Origin: Euphorbia lathyris
Lineage: Eukaryota > Streptophyta > Magnoliopsida > Malpighiales > Euphorbiaceae
DNA length: 64,000 nt
Assembly: GCF_963576675.1 (NCBI RefSeq)
Contig: NC_088910.1
Coordinates: forward strand, 26,972,531-27,036,530
Direction: 5' to 3'
Part shown: positions 52,591 through 64,000 of the stretch, in pieces
Position numbering within the stretch: the stretch's first letter is position 1
How the letters are laid out: each line of letters opens with the position of its first letter
The notes under the pieces: model-generated
What the model saw: the letters and a program-made list of their open reading frames with translations, nothing else
What the model was told of the DNA's origin: nothing
Database searches by the model: none
Position numbers and translations under genes: made by a program

Positions 52591-55500
52591 TTATTTTCTG
52601 ACAAAATATTTGCGGAGATTTTGGAGGTTCCATGTGCGTGGCAATGTATTGCCCTCCATGTCTTGGATTTTAAATGTGGCGGATCCAATCTTGTCCACTA
52701 TCTGATATGGACCCATCCAGTTGAGCCCTAACTTGCCCTTGCCTTCTCGAGACTGGACTTTGTCCGCCTTTCGGAGCACAAGATCACCCACATTTAGATC
52801 CACAAGCTTGGCATTTTTATCATGGTAAGCTGCAATCCGCTGTTTATACGGCGCCATACGCACATAGGATTGGTCCCTGCGATCCTCTATCTGATCTAGA
52901 TGCTCCCTTAGCCGTTTGTCGTTGTCCTCTTCACAATAAAAGGCCACTCGATCACTAGGGACCTATATTTCAACTGGGATCACGACTTCAACACCATGAG
53001 AAAGGGCGAATGGTGTTTCCCCTGTGGCCGTCCTTGGGGTGGTGCGATAAGCCCATAGAACACTTGTCAGATGATCCGCCCATTTCTTATCATGCTCTCC
53101 CAATCTCTTCTTTATCCCCTTTACGATCGTTCGATTGGTAACTTCAGTCATCCTGTTGGACTGGGGATAATAAACGGAGGCGAATCTGTTCAGGATGCCC
53201 AACCCTTCACAGAAAGCTTTGAATTCGCCACAGTTGAACTGTGTTCCATTATCGGTGATGATGGTATGTGGAACACCGTATCTTCCTACGATGTTGTCTT
53301 TGACGAATTCCACCATTCGTTCTACAGTAATGGAGGAAACAGCTTCGGCTTCTACCCATTTGGTGAAATGATCCACTGCCACTACCACGTACCTCCTTTG
53401 TCGGCGAGTCGGAGGAAATGGGCCAACAATGTCTATTCCCCAAAGGGCGAATGGACGTCCTTCTATGATTAGCCTCTGTATATGTTTGGCAGTATGTGAT
53501 TCATTCGCATGAATCTGACAACTGTGACAAGATTCTACCAATTTTTGGGCATCCAATTCAGCCGTGGGCCAGTAGAAACCCGCTAACCTGGATTTCTTCA
53601 AGATGGTGGCGGATGCTTCGTGAGCCCCACATGATCCCTCATGTAGCTCCTTGAGGATTTGTTGTCCCTCTTCCGACATAATGCACTTCAACCAGGGATG
53701 GCTAAAGGACTTTCTGTAGAGGCAGTCATTGATCACGGAGAAATAAGCCGCTCTCCTAACTATCCGTCGTGCCTCTTCTTTGTCCTCAGGTAAGGTTCCA
53801 TTCAGCAGATATTGGCGGATGACTGATCTCCAATCATCTTCCACTGTTGTGAGTAGAGAAACTTCCTCTAAAGCGAATGCTGGAGCTATTTTAACTTCAA
53901 AGGGACAATCCGGATCCGTCCAGCTCTCCTCACAAGAGGCCATTTTGGCCAAATGATCTGCCTCTGTGTTGGACTCCCTCGGTACGTGAATCAGTTCCCA
54001 TTTAGTTTCCTTAGCTTCAAGATGATCCAGCAACTTTTTGACTTCCGCTACGTATTTGGCCAGAACTTCGTCTTTCACCTCGTAATTCTTGATTACTTGG
54101 TTGACCATTAGTTTAGAGTCGATATAGATCACGATCCGCTCCGGAGTGATTTCTTTGAGTAGGCGTAATCCCAATATCAGAGCTTCATATTCGACAGCAT
54201 TATTAGTGGCATGGAAATTTAATTTTGCTGCATATCGTAATTTTATGTATTGGGGACCCTTGATCACAACGCCTACGCCAGCTCCATCCGCCGAGGAGGC
54301 GCCATCGGTGTACATCGACCATTCCTCTATCGGTGGCTTGGGATGATCTATCCCTTCGTCAGTGAATTCATTCACGAAGTCCGCCAGGACCTGACTCTTT
54401 AAGGCTGACCTGCTTTCGTACCTCACATCGAATTCGCCCAGGCGGATTGCCCATTCCATCAGCCTTCCCGAAGTGTCTGGTTTCTGCAACACCTTTCTCA
54501 TTGGTATATTTGTTCGAACCACTACAGTATGCGCCTGAAAATATGGCCTAAGGCGGATTGCCGTGGTTACAACAGCCAGTGCCATTTTATCAAGCTTTGA
54601 ATACCTGGTTTCGGCGTCTTTCAGAACCTTTCTCACGTAATAAATTGGAAACTGCTGGCCATCCTCTTCTTGTATCATGACCATGCATACGGCTTTGTCC
54701 GTAACCGATACATACATGTAGAGGTCTTCTCCCTTCAAAGGCCGACTCATCATGGGTGGCTCCGTGAGGAACCGCTTGATTCCTTCGAAGGCTCTTTCAT
54801 AATCCTCATTCCACTCGAATGCCTTTTGCTTCTTAATGACCTCGTAAAAGGGCTGGCATCTGCGGGCTGAACAAGAGATAAACCTGCCCAAGGCTATGAT
54901 CCGCCCGTTAAGGCGTTGTACTTCTCTGATATTCCGTGGTGCCTGCATTTCCAGAACTGCCTTAACTTTGTCAGGATTTGGGCTAACTCCTTTTTCGCTG
55001 ATCATGAACCCTAAGAATTTTCCATATGTTGCCCCGAAAGTACACTTCTCTGGGTTCAACTTAATGTTGTGGCATCGGAGTACGTCCAATACCTCCTTTA
55101 TATCATCCGCATGCTTTTCTATAGTCGTACTTTTGATGATTATGTCATCTACATAGACAGAATAGTTATCCCCTTTACTATCTGCGAATATCTTGTTCAT
55201 CATCCTCTGATAAGTTGCACCTGCGTTCTTTAGCCCAAAGGGCATAACTTTGAAACAATAAGTGGCTTGGTGTGTTACGAACGAGGTCTTGATTCTATCA
55301 GAGGGCTCCATAGGGATCTGATGATAACTTGACTTTACATCAGTAAATGAGTACATTGCGTGACCGGCAGTTCCATCTACAAGCATATCAATACATGGCA
55401 AAGGATAGTTGTCTTTGGGGCAAGCTTTATTGAGATCTATAAAGTCAATGCACATGCGGTAAGACCCGCCAGCCTTTTTCACCAAAACGACGTTCGCCAA

Positions 55501-58362
55501 CCACTGATTGTAAAGCACTTCCTCAATGGCATCCGCCTTCTGGAGCTTGGCGATCTCTTCCTCTATCACCTTCTGCCTTTCCGGGCCATGATTTCTCCGT
55601 TTTTGAGCCACAGGAACTGCATCCTTATCAATGTTGAGCTTGTGAGTGATCACGTCTGGACTGATTCCAGGGAGAATTTCATCTTTCCATGCGAAGACAT
55701 CTTCCGCCTCACAAAGCACTTTGGTGATTGCATTTTTAATTTCGCCTTTGAGCCCTTTAGCCATTCGCACCTGCTTTTCATCCGCCATAAGGTACATTTC
55801 GGTCTCGCCCAAGGCCATTGTGACGTGCTCCTCTTCATCTTCCTCCTTAGATTGTGGGCGAATCATTAGTGATGCCGAATATGTCTCCTGGGCCACCTTT
55901 TGGCTACCTCTGATCATTACACCTCCCTTGGCCGTGGGAATGTAAAGTGTTAAGTGGTGAATGGAGATAAGATCTGCAACTTCGGAGATAAAGGGCCGTC
56001 CGAGGATGATATTGTAAGCTAACTGACCATCCAAGACAGAAATTTCTAGATCTCCTTTCCAGATTTGATCATCATTTGTAAGCTCACAATCCAGAGTGAC
56101 TTTGCCTTTTGTTTGAATAGTATGTCCCGTCACTCCCAAGATATCGACCATAGTTGGCTCTACTTGAACAGGATCAATCATGAGTTTAGCGAAAGCACCT
56201 CTAGTGATGACATTGCACGAACTTCCCGTATCAATCATTACTCTTTTCATCTCCCAGCCTTCCACCATCATAGTGACGACCAGTGCATCCGCATGGGGAG
56301 GTATTTCAGGACCTATATCGGAAAAGGGGCGATTTAACGACGTCTTGTCAAGGGCCGCAGTCCTTGCCTTTTTTAGCATTGGCTGGTATCCAGGTCCGCC
56401 TGCTATGACATTAATGGTACCCTTTCCCTTCTTCTTTGGGTCCTCCTTGGATCTATCACCATCTCCTTTCTTGCCCTCAGTTTGGATGAATTGATCCAAT
56501 TTGCCCCTCTCTATGAGACGCTCTATTTCTCGAGCCAACTCCCAGCATGCGTCAGTGTCATGGCCATTTTTCCTGTGATATTTACAATAGTTTTTAGGAT
56601 TTTTACCATTATTGGTGTACTCCCCTCCCTTTGGTTCGGGGTATGAAATGCTCCGTTTGTGTTGACTGTTCTCGATCCACATAAGAACTTCACTTTTAGA
56701 AGCATTGAGAGGTGTGAAAGAGGTGACAAACGTTGATTTGCCCTTAGAATCTCTTCGCCTGTTTCTAGAGGAAGAGTCCTGACGCTTGTCCCTGTCTCTA
56801 TCTCGAGGACGAGATTCGCCCTTGTCCCTTTTCGGCGATGATGGTGAACCTCGGCGAATGTCATCCACCTCTATGAAATCTTTACAACGCTCCATCAACT
56901 CTGCCATGCTGGTGGGTTTCTTTCGAATGAGATCTTCCTGCAAACTCTTACAGGTGGTGTTTCTTACGAAACATTCCACAGCTACGGAGATATCCACATC
57001 AACGATTTGTATGCACAACTGGTTGAAAGTGTCCACATACTCCCGAAGGGACTCATTCGCCTTCTGCTTTAACTCAAAAAGCTTCCCAGATTTCACCACT
57101 GCAGGAATACAACCGGCGAATTTAGCGCAAAATTCCCTGCTCAACTGATCAAAGCTGTTTATCGAGCCTGGAGGTAGAGATTGAAATCACAAATAGGCTG
57201 GGCCCCCCAGCGTGGTGACAAACATTTTGCAGAGCACGGGCTCAGTAGCTCGGTTGAGCCTAGCCAGTATTCGATACTTTCAAACGTGAGCTTCTGGATT
57301 ATCTTTGCCTGTGTATATTGCGAGATTGGGAATCTTAAAAGCTCTTTCCGTCTCATCCGCCTCAATCCAAGCTGCGAAAGGCGAATCCCTATTGGCGAAC
57401 GGGTTGTGCCTGGCATTTTCTTCATTCATACAGAGCACCAGGGCCCTTACTCTATCATTAAAATTTTCCGGATCCGCCCTGGGGCGGCCTCTTCGTGGCG
57501 ATCTGCTTGGAGAAGAAAAAGAATTTGAATCAGACGATGGATCTGATGGCGAACGCCTTCCTCCATTACCGCGTCCACTTCCTCCTCCGCCTCCTCCTCC
57601 ACCACCACCTCCTCCTCCGTTTCCTCCACCTGGGGGAGTCGGACCGTTTCCTCCCCCCTGGCCTCCTGACGGGATATGCCCAACAGTTCCTGAAGGCGGC
57701 GGCGGTGGTGGTCCACTTGCATGGGATGTCTTTTCTGGCCTTTTACTTCGTCTACGGCCAGTAGATGGGGGCGATCTGCCACGACGGGAGGATCTCGCTC
57801 GTCAGGGCGAAGGTGACCTTGTCCGTCTACCTTTCTCTTTTCTATGCTTCTTGTGAGTTGGCCCTTTAGATCCGCCAAGGGATAAATTCGTCCGTGGACG
57901 CCTGGGTACATTGGACCCACCAAGATTCAACCGTGGACCCCCAGATCCGCCAGGAAGGGTCGTATCATTTCTTTGACTTCCTTCACCAGGGAATAATTCC
58001 CGATTAATTGGTCGCTCGCCACCGGATGTCGTGGCGGTTATCATAGAATCCGTGATGTGAGCTTGGAGGAATGAAGAACTCAGGGCACCCGGTCCAAAGT
58101 TTAACAAGGGCCGGGATGATACAGTCGATGTGGATGCCATGCTCCAGTGTGGAGGGATAGTCATGAACGACCGCAGGCGATTCCCTGTCTCGGCTCCAAA
58201 CCGCTCACCAATGGCTTGTGCACACATGTTGATGAAAGCATCAGGGTTCATACTACTTTCAACGTGTGTTGCAGGAGCAGTTGAGTCTGTGCGGCCAGCA
58301 CTAGATGGTGTAACTAATGGTGTTTCGATCCCTGAAGAGGGATTCTGATCTCCCGTCGTCAT
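52591..58362 (-). pseudogene. gypsy gag-pol with four in-frame stops
   Basis: One continuous frame of 1,924 codons from MTTGDQN to LRKYFVRK, broken only by TGA at 57804-57802, TGA at 57282-57280, TGA at 57189-57187 and TAG at 52965-52963. Order: Ser/Arg and Gly-rich N-terminus, retrotransposon gag domain (about 57390-56870), degenerate zinc-binding YCKYHRKNGHDTDAC, protease (IDTGSS, about 56230), RT (YVDDIII), RNase H, archaeal-type RNase H (WSMYTDGASS to ADHLAKMAS), integrase with an H-H-C-C zinc finger, and a D-D-E core (GIDIVGPF, ITDNGTQF). The longest open piece is 57144-52963 (1,393 codons). The final 118 codons (integrase C-terminus) follow the last stop in the same frame. Each stop is one transition away from Arg, Gln or Trp codons. 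Confidence 0.93.
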
Positions 58363-58407
58363 AGTTTCTTACTGTGAACGAAAAACCCTTTGTTTGATTA
58401 AGGATTC

Positions 58408-58425
58408 TACGATCACCGCACCAAT
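58408..58425 (-). promoter_or_regulatory. Primer-binding site region of gypsy element
   Basis: On the minus strand TTGGTGCGGTGATCGTAG follows the 5' LTR almost directly. It has the TGG start of a tRNA 3'-CCA match; I cannot name the tRNA from memory with confidence. Confidence 0.5.
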
Positions 58426-58911
58426 TGATAACAGGTGGGGAAATTCCGATCAACGTCCGTCCCTGTGGGGGGCGTCGTTGGGTTCGACGGGGGGAAGCTC
58501 CGATGCCAAAGTCAGTAAGGTGATTCAAGGAAAACAAACTGAATTGACAAAGACTATGAGAATGTGTGTGTGTACCTTGATAGCCTAGGGAACCAGGCTA
58601 TATATAGCTGAGAAGTTGTAACCTTCAGGTAACTAGAAAGTCTCCATTAATGCTTCATTAATGGCGGTTACGAGTTATCCTTAACCTGGCGGTTTAGCTA
58701 ATTAATAACTCATTAATGATCTTTTATGGCCGAGTCGGCGGCCAGCCGTTATAGAGGCGAATGGAGAGATTCGCCTTATAGGTCCGCCATCGGATCTCTT
58801 AGAGCTGATCCGTGGAGATCCGCCAGCCAGCTTCCCTTTGGGGATCACTACGTGGCGTACTTTGAGGTGAATATCCCTTTTGGTCATCAGGATAATATCT
58901 CGATGTTATCA
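58426..58911 (-). repeat. 5' LTR of gypsy element
   Basis: The TATA block GCTATATATAGC at 58597-58608 lies about 235 bp before the gag ATG on the minus strand. It is nearly identical to the 3' LTR. Confidence 0.92.
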
Positions 58912-59059
58912 AATTGATTTTAATATTTTGAGAGTGTAAAAATGCGCTTTAAACTTGACTTCTAGAAAACGAAATGATTGAGCGAATGATGTAAAAATAA
59001 TAAGAATCTTTATTGGATTCCTAGCTCTACTACAAAAAGTTTAACTAGTTAAAACAAAG

Positions 59060-59734
59060 CTTAATGCTTCTCCAGCCTCCTTAACTTGTCCAAATTGGTC
59101 ATTTTACCCCTCCAACTCATCGAATGTCCTATTTACTCTCTTAACTCCATAAAAATGGTATTTCTCACCCCCTTAACTTGTCCAAATTTGTCATTTTACC
59201 CATTTTCAACTCATCAATATCCTATTTACCCCCTTAACTCCATAAAAGTGGTATTTCTCACCACTTATGATCATATTTACCATCTTAACTCCATAAAAAT
59301 GGTATTTCTTATCCCTTTATAGTAGTCAAAAAAGTTGAAAAGGGAAAAAACGAATAAAAAATACAAATAACAAGAACATTAATATGAACAAGTTATATAC
59401 ATTATATGTAGGGATAATGTACCAAAATAGGCCTATGATTTTTGGAAAAGTATCAAATTAGATTCCACTTACAAAATAACATAAATATAGGTTTAACGTT
59501 TAAAAAAAATTATCAATTTAGGCTTCGATAACAGATTGTAAGAGGTGAAAAATACCACTTTTATAGAGTTAAAGGGGTAAATAGAATATTCTATGAGTTG
59601 GAGGAATAAATGGAAGTTGAGGGGGTGAGAAATACCACTTTTATGGAATTAAGAAGGTAAATAGAACATTCGATGAGTTGAGGGGGTAAAATGATCAATT
59701 TAGACAAGTTAAAGGAACTAGAGAAACATTAAAT
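59060..59734. repeat. MITE with long inverted repeats and internal repeats
   Basis: The left end (GCTTAATGCTTCTCC, then CCTTAACTTGTCCAAATTGG) pairs with the right end (CAATTTAGACAAGTTAAAGG, then GAGAAACATTAAAT). The inner unit 'ccccttaactccataaaaatgg' recurs about three times on the left and inverted twice on the right. Non-coding. Confidence 0.7.
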
Positions 59735-60110
59735 CTTAAAACAATAATGATTAAAATGAAATCACCATAAAAGATTTAGGAATTTTTCATTTTTTATTGA
59801 TTTTAATGATTTTTTTTTTTATTATCATTTTCTGGATAACTCTTTTTTATGGTTCGATGTCCGACTCTCGAATGGATGGTTACTCTTTCACTTTTCATCT
59901 GTACTTATAAAATCAAGCTCGTTAATTCATTGTAAAAAGAAAAAAAAAATGTTTTAGCGCCTTTTCGGGGTAAGTAAACCTACTGTTGCCTAATAAGAAA
60001 AATTTGCGAATGTATTTGGACCAAATTTTTTTACTAACTCGATGATATGATATCTTATTCTTCCTCTTCCTGGTCTTCCTTGTTCCACCATCTACACAGC
60101 CACTAAATCT
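59735..60110 (+). other. Upstream region of the ABC transporter gene
   Basis: AT-rich, with CT-rich sequence just before the start codon (about 60060-60100), typical of a plant 5' UTR. No convincing TATA box was picked. Confidence 0.4.
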
Positions 60111-63100
60111 ATGGCGTCTGCCTCTTCTCTTCTCCTTCTTCAACCCAATGCCACTCGCTTTCCACCTCCTAACTTTCAACTCCGTCCAATTTATAATTTC
60201 CAACATAAGCAACTCCGTCTCTCCTCTCGTCTCCGCCAATCATGTCGTTTCCCGCCATTTCCATCATCTGCTGCTAGCCGACGCAGCAACAAAATTTCTA
60301 CAATTTCTTGCGCCTACGTGTCGGGGGCACCGCCTGTAACCGACCCCGACCCCAAGGTCGATGCCTCCGAGGCCGCCAGCGAGAAGCCGCAGTCTCCTAA
60401 ATTGATTTCGTCGGGTCTTCTGTGGAGTCTTTTGCTTAAGCATAAACTCAGGATTGGGGCTTTGGTTCTTACTCTCGTTGGCTGCACTACTTGCACCCTC
60501 TCGATGCCTATATTTTCAGGTACCAAGTCGACTGAATTCTTTCAGTTTGTTTATCGAGAATATGAAAGGGAAAAAAAAAGAAATCGTTGAAAATCGTGTT
60601 TTATTTAATTTGAATGTGTCGAAGCAGATGAGGATGCTATACAATTAATCAGCATAATAGTTTAATTTGGTCGTTTTTTGGTGCTAGGTCGATTCTTCGA
60701 AGTGCTTATAGGCGTAAGGCCAGAGCCTCTGTGGAGGCTGCTTAGTAAGATCGGACTGTTATACTCATTGGAACCAATTTTCACCGTCATCTTTGTTGTA
60801 AACATGAACGCTGTATGGGAGAAGGTAATGTCAACATTGAGAGGTCATGTTTTCAGAAGAGTTTTGATACAGAAGGTAAAAACTTGTTATCCATTAATTA
60901 CTTTCAATATATTTCATTCTAAAATTAATTGATTTCCTTACATTTTTTTTTCTGTCCTGGATGCAGGTGGAGTTTTTTGATCGGTACAAGGTTGGTACTA
61001 TTTACTGAGGACCGGCCTAGTTCTAGTTTAGAACTTGTGTGCAAATGTATCATTTCTTAATTGAGTCGATGGACTTTGTCTTCAAAACTCTTGGCAGGTT
61101 GGTGAACTCACTGCTTTGTTAACTTCTGATTTGGGTTCCCTCAAAGATATTGTCAGTGAGAACATTTCAAGAGATCGTGGATTTAGGGCACTTTCTGAGG
61201 CAAGCCACTCTATACTTGAGCAAAAGTGAGCTTTATGTTACCTAGTCATGTTGTATGTCATCTCTGATTTAGATGCAGTTCACCCTCTTTTTTAATCTAC
61301 ACAAAGCTTATATTTTCTCCTTTAGTTTGAATAAATTCTGATGTTTTAGATATCCAATATCTTTGCTTTTCTGCAGGTCATAGGAACTATATGCATACTG
61401 TTTTCTCTGGCCCCCCAATTGGCGCCAATTCTGGGCATTCTGATGCTCAGTGTGTCTGTTTTAATTGGTAAGTATTTTCTCTAACTGCTGATTCTAATTG
61501 GCTTAGGATTGTCAGTTTAGCCTGTCTTTGTTTTTTTTTTTTTTTTTTTGCATATTTTGGACACCAGGCTGCAGTATCCTTAGAATGAAGGCCTAAGAAT
61601 TTTAAGAATTGAAATCTATTTGCGAAATATACAAATTTTCCATCATCATCACTTCTGGTAAAATCATGGGGAACCATAAAGTCCAGTAATGCACTTATAG
61701 AATCACTAGTTCTAGATGGTATTGAGCTGCAAATGAATGTTCTAGCGTAGTTCTAAGAAATCCCTTTGAAAACTTTTTTGGCAATGTATCAGCAAAAAAA
61801 AAAAAAAAAATCTCTACATAAGAACGATTACTGTGTAATTTGAAAGGGAAAATGACCAGCTAAGGGAAAGAAGTAAAAAGAAAACATTAAGGGTGGCGGA
61901 GAGAGGAAAAGGAATGAGTTCTTATAGGCTATTTATTTAATCTATGAACAATATTGTTTATTTTTTTTCAATCATGAGTAGTTGGATGAAATTTTCAACT
62001 GAGGCTCCTTTAGAACTAGTATTTAAAAAACTGAATATAATTTTGTTATGTGAAGGTTTTGCTTTTTCTGTCATTTGCCCTTTAACATGTCTGACATGTT
62101 TCACAAACATTTGTATTTGTTAAAGCATTAAATGCCTAAACTCTTTTTTCTACATGCAATTTACTAGATGCAAGGAAATTGCCATTTCATATCTATTTTA
62201 TAGGTCTTCCTATCATTTTTAATTGCATTGTGCAATTTTTATCTATCATTAACTGAAAAAATAAATAAATTTGCAAGCCATATACAAGCGGTCAACTATA
62301 CCTGTTTTTAAAGCTCATGGAAAGGCCCAAGCATCCATTGCTGATTGTGTGACGGAGACCTTTTCTGCTATTCGCACTGTAAGCCTTCAAAATGCTCTGT
62401 ACTCATTTTTGTGTATATATTTTACAGTAAAAAAAGAAAGAAATTAAAAAACCTAAAATTGTAAGGGTCAGCCTTTTATGTTTTTCAAATGTGGACTTGG
62501 GTTGTGATATGGTGTAGAAATCAATGCATGATACTGAAATAGTGATTTTTGTTTTCAGGTAAGATCCTTCAGTGGTGAAAAGCGCCAAATGTCAATGTTT
62601 GGTAAGCAGGTAAGATATGGACTAATATTCTAGCCAAAGGTTGTTCTCAGTAAGCCATTGATATGGAGTTATGGAACTTATTTCATTGCAGGTTCTTGCT
62701 TATCAGAGCAGTGGTATAAAACTTGGGACCTACAAATCTGTGAATGAATCATTGACAAGAGTCGCTGTTTATGTTTCTTTGTTGGCTTTATATTGTCTTG
62801 GAGGAAGCAAAGTGAAGGCTGTAAGCGCTTCTACTTCGTAACAACAAATTCATATGTCATCCATGCTCTTGATTCTTGCTTAGTTTATCTGATAAAAGTA
62901 TTATCCACTTGATATGTCATTATAGTTCTACGGATAAGGATTTTGAAAGTTCTTGCAGTATGGTTTGCATTTGTTAAGGCTGGAGAAGTTTCTCCCTTTT
63001 GTTACTTTTTAAGAGTTCTAGAAAGCTGAAGAATTAGCTCTAGGTTAAGAAAAAAACACAAGGCAACTCGTATGGTATTTCACTTAATGGAGCTCGTTCT

Positions 63101-63964
63101 AGACAGATTTTCTATTGTAGTGTCTTGGTGCTTTACTTTCTTTCTTCCTTCCCGTTTTTTTCCCTTTTGTTAGTTCTATATTAGTGTTTGCAGATGTGAA
63201 TGCCCCATTTACTGCATCTTTTCCGAATTTATTTGAGGAAGTTCCTCTGTATTTTCCTAACCCTCTAGTAGGTCAGTGTGTCATTGTGCCAAGCTGGACA
63301 GTAGAACACTACTTGACCACTGGCCAAACTGTAATTGCCTCCATTTTTGTACATTGTGTTCATAAAGGGGAAACTACACACCAACAAGGATTCGTATAAA
63401 TTCAGATTGTGAATTTCAGGCATACCCTTGATCTTCATCTCATTTTTTCTGCTCACGCCCTGATTCTACCCATGCTCTACATAGATGACTGATCTTTTTC
63501 GCTTTTAATTGTTTTCCCATTCTGTATAATGCTTGCAGGGTGAACTCTCTGTTGGAATTGTTGCATCTTTTATTGGATACACTTTCACATTAACATTTGC
63601 AGTGAGTCTGGTTTTACTTCTTTCTTTCAGATTACAATGATCCTTCTCTCTTCATTATGGTTTAGGATACACTAAAATTTTCAGGTTCAAGGGCTAGTCA
63701 ATACATTTGGAGATCTTCGAGGAGCACTTGCTGCTGTTGAGAGGATTAACTCTGTTCTGTCCGGAGTAGAAATTGATGAAGCCCTTGCTTATGGTTTAGA
63801 AAGAGAAATTCAGGAAAAAATTAAGCATGATGAGATCAGTAAATTGTTTTTTGTCAATGGTTACAGTGGAAAGAATCATCATATGGACACACCTTACATG
63901 TCAGCCTTGAAATCAGCTAGCAATCTTAGCACCTATGCTTGGTCCGGCGATGTTTGTCTTGAAG
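60111..63964 (+). CDS. ABCB28: ABCB28-like plastid ABC half-transporter, 5' part
   Basis: Ten exons can be placed, all in phase: 60111-60519, 60688-60875, 60967-60990, 61098-61199, 61377-61467, 62278-62378, 62559-62609, 62692-62820, 63539-63601 and 63685-63964, about 479 codons; the gene continues past the window. The N-terminus is Ser/Thr/Arg-rich, as in a chloroplast transit peptide (about 1-65). It is followed by an ABC transmembrane domain with TM spans near LRIGALVLTLVGCTT, YSLEPIFTVIFVVN, TICILFSLAPQLAPILG and VYVSLLALYCLGG. Coupling-helix-type sequence FSAIRTVRSFSGEK and FVQGLVNTFGDLRGALAA-like sequence fit ABCB half-transporters. The nucleotide-binding domain would follow. Similarity to Arabidopsis ABCB28 (NAP8) is recognised from memory. 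Intron 4 uses a GC donor. The substrate is unknown. Confidence 0.9.
61200..61376 (+). other. GC-AG intron of the ABCB28-like gene
   Basis: Exon 4 must end at ...CTTTCTGAG to keep the frame into GTCATAGGAACT at 61377. The donor is therefore gcaagc, not gt. No in-phase gt donor nearby preserves the protein. Confidence 0.75.
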
Positions 63965-64000
63965 GTATCCAAATGTAGTTTCATTTGATTATTTTCGCAT

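Larger units (their letters stand above)
48868..58911 (-). mobile_element. Complete Tat-lineage Ty3/gypsy retrotransposon (10.04 kb)
   Basis: Two LTRs (484 and 486 bp) with TGATAAC...GTTATCA ends bound the element, and AATTG flanks it on both sides (48863-48867 and 58912-58916). Gag-pol lies on the minus strand, so the right LTR is 5'. Pol has the Tat-clade mark of a second, archaeal-type RNase H before integrase. An extra gene lies on the opposite strand between pol and the 3' LTR. The LTRs differ by about seven substitutions and two one-base indels, so the insertion is fairly recent. gag-pol carries four in-frame stops and is not autonomous. Confidence 0.95.

Noticed and set aside
57181..57856. 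Plus-strand proline-rich frames opposite gag
   Set aside because: They mirror the Gly/Arg-rich region of gag; the PPPP run is the complement of the GGN repeat.
1..64000. CRISPR array, bacterial operon or tRNA/rRNA gene
   Set aside because: No regular spaced repeats, no Shine-Dalgarno-type organisation, and no complete tRNA or rRNA seen; the tRNA-like boxes belong to SINEs.

Overview
The window looks like nuclear DNA from a dicot plant. It carries a CBF/DREB1-type AP2 gene, a plastid-type ABCB28-like half-transporter gene with plant introns, and a dense load of plant mobile elements (copia, gypsy Tat-type, LINE, SINE, hAT, Mutator/Pack-MULE, PIF/Harbinger remnants, MITEs). It also holds integrated caulimovirid (pararetrovirus) DNA. 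No species can be named from the sequence alone. Only two ordinary host genes are convincing: the intronless DREB1/CBF gene (30112-30822, +) and the 5' part of an ABCB28-like gene (60111 to the window edge, +). A two-exon fragment near 7.4-7.9 kb may be a remnant of a third.

Region by region: 1-11.5 kb holds a LINE RT fragment, a solo LTR with a CAATA target duplication, MITEs, and two copia LTR remnants, one followed by an initiator-tRNA-Met primer site. 11.5-25.9 kb is the centrepiece. One near-complete endogenous pararetrovirus (17874-25924, +) is joined head-to-head to a second copy lacking its 5' genes (11516-17834, -). The two make an inverted repeat with arms of 6,319 bp each, equal in length and almost identical, around a 1.77-kb spacer. 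The viral genes in order are: small coiled-coil ORF, movement protein with a protease-like tail, 75-codon coiled-coil ORF, VAP-like ORF, zinc-knuckle coat protein, protease-RT-RNase H polymerase, TAV-like protein. They abut or overlap by a few bases. 25.9-30 kb is SINEs, a MITE and LTR remnants, followed by the CBF gene.

31-48.2 kb is a graveyard of elements: gypsy-type and Harbinger remnants, a solo LTR with ATTCC duplications, a fold-back element with a nested MITE, an 815-bp hAT element with an 8-bp duplication, and a gypsy integrase fragment. It also has a 2.1-kb Pack-MULE with a perfect 9-bp duplication carrying a decayed plasmodesmata-located-protein (DUF26) gene, and a 5'-truncated LINE with a 17-bp duplication. 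48.87-58.91 kb is a complete 10-kb Tat-lineage gypsy element on the - strand with AATTG target duplications. Its gag-pol frame has four in-frame stops, while a three-exon gene on the opposite strand remains open. 58.9-60.1 kb is a MITE and the upstream region of the ABC gene.

The host genes show no functional link to each other. The most unusual system is the pararetroviral inverted repeat. Its structure would give a multi-kilobase double-stranded RNA if read through, and its two viral promoters point outward into host DNA.
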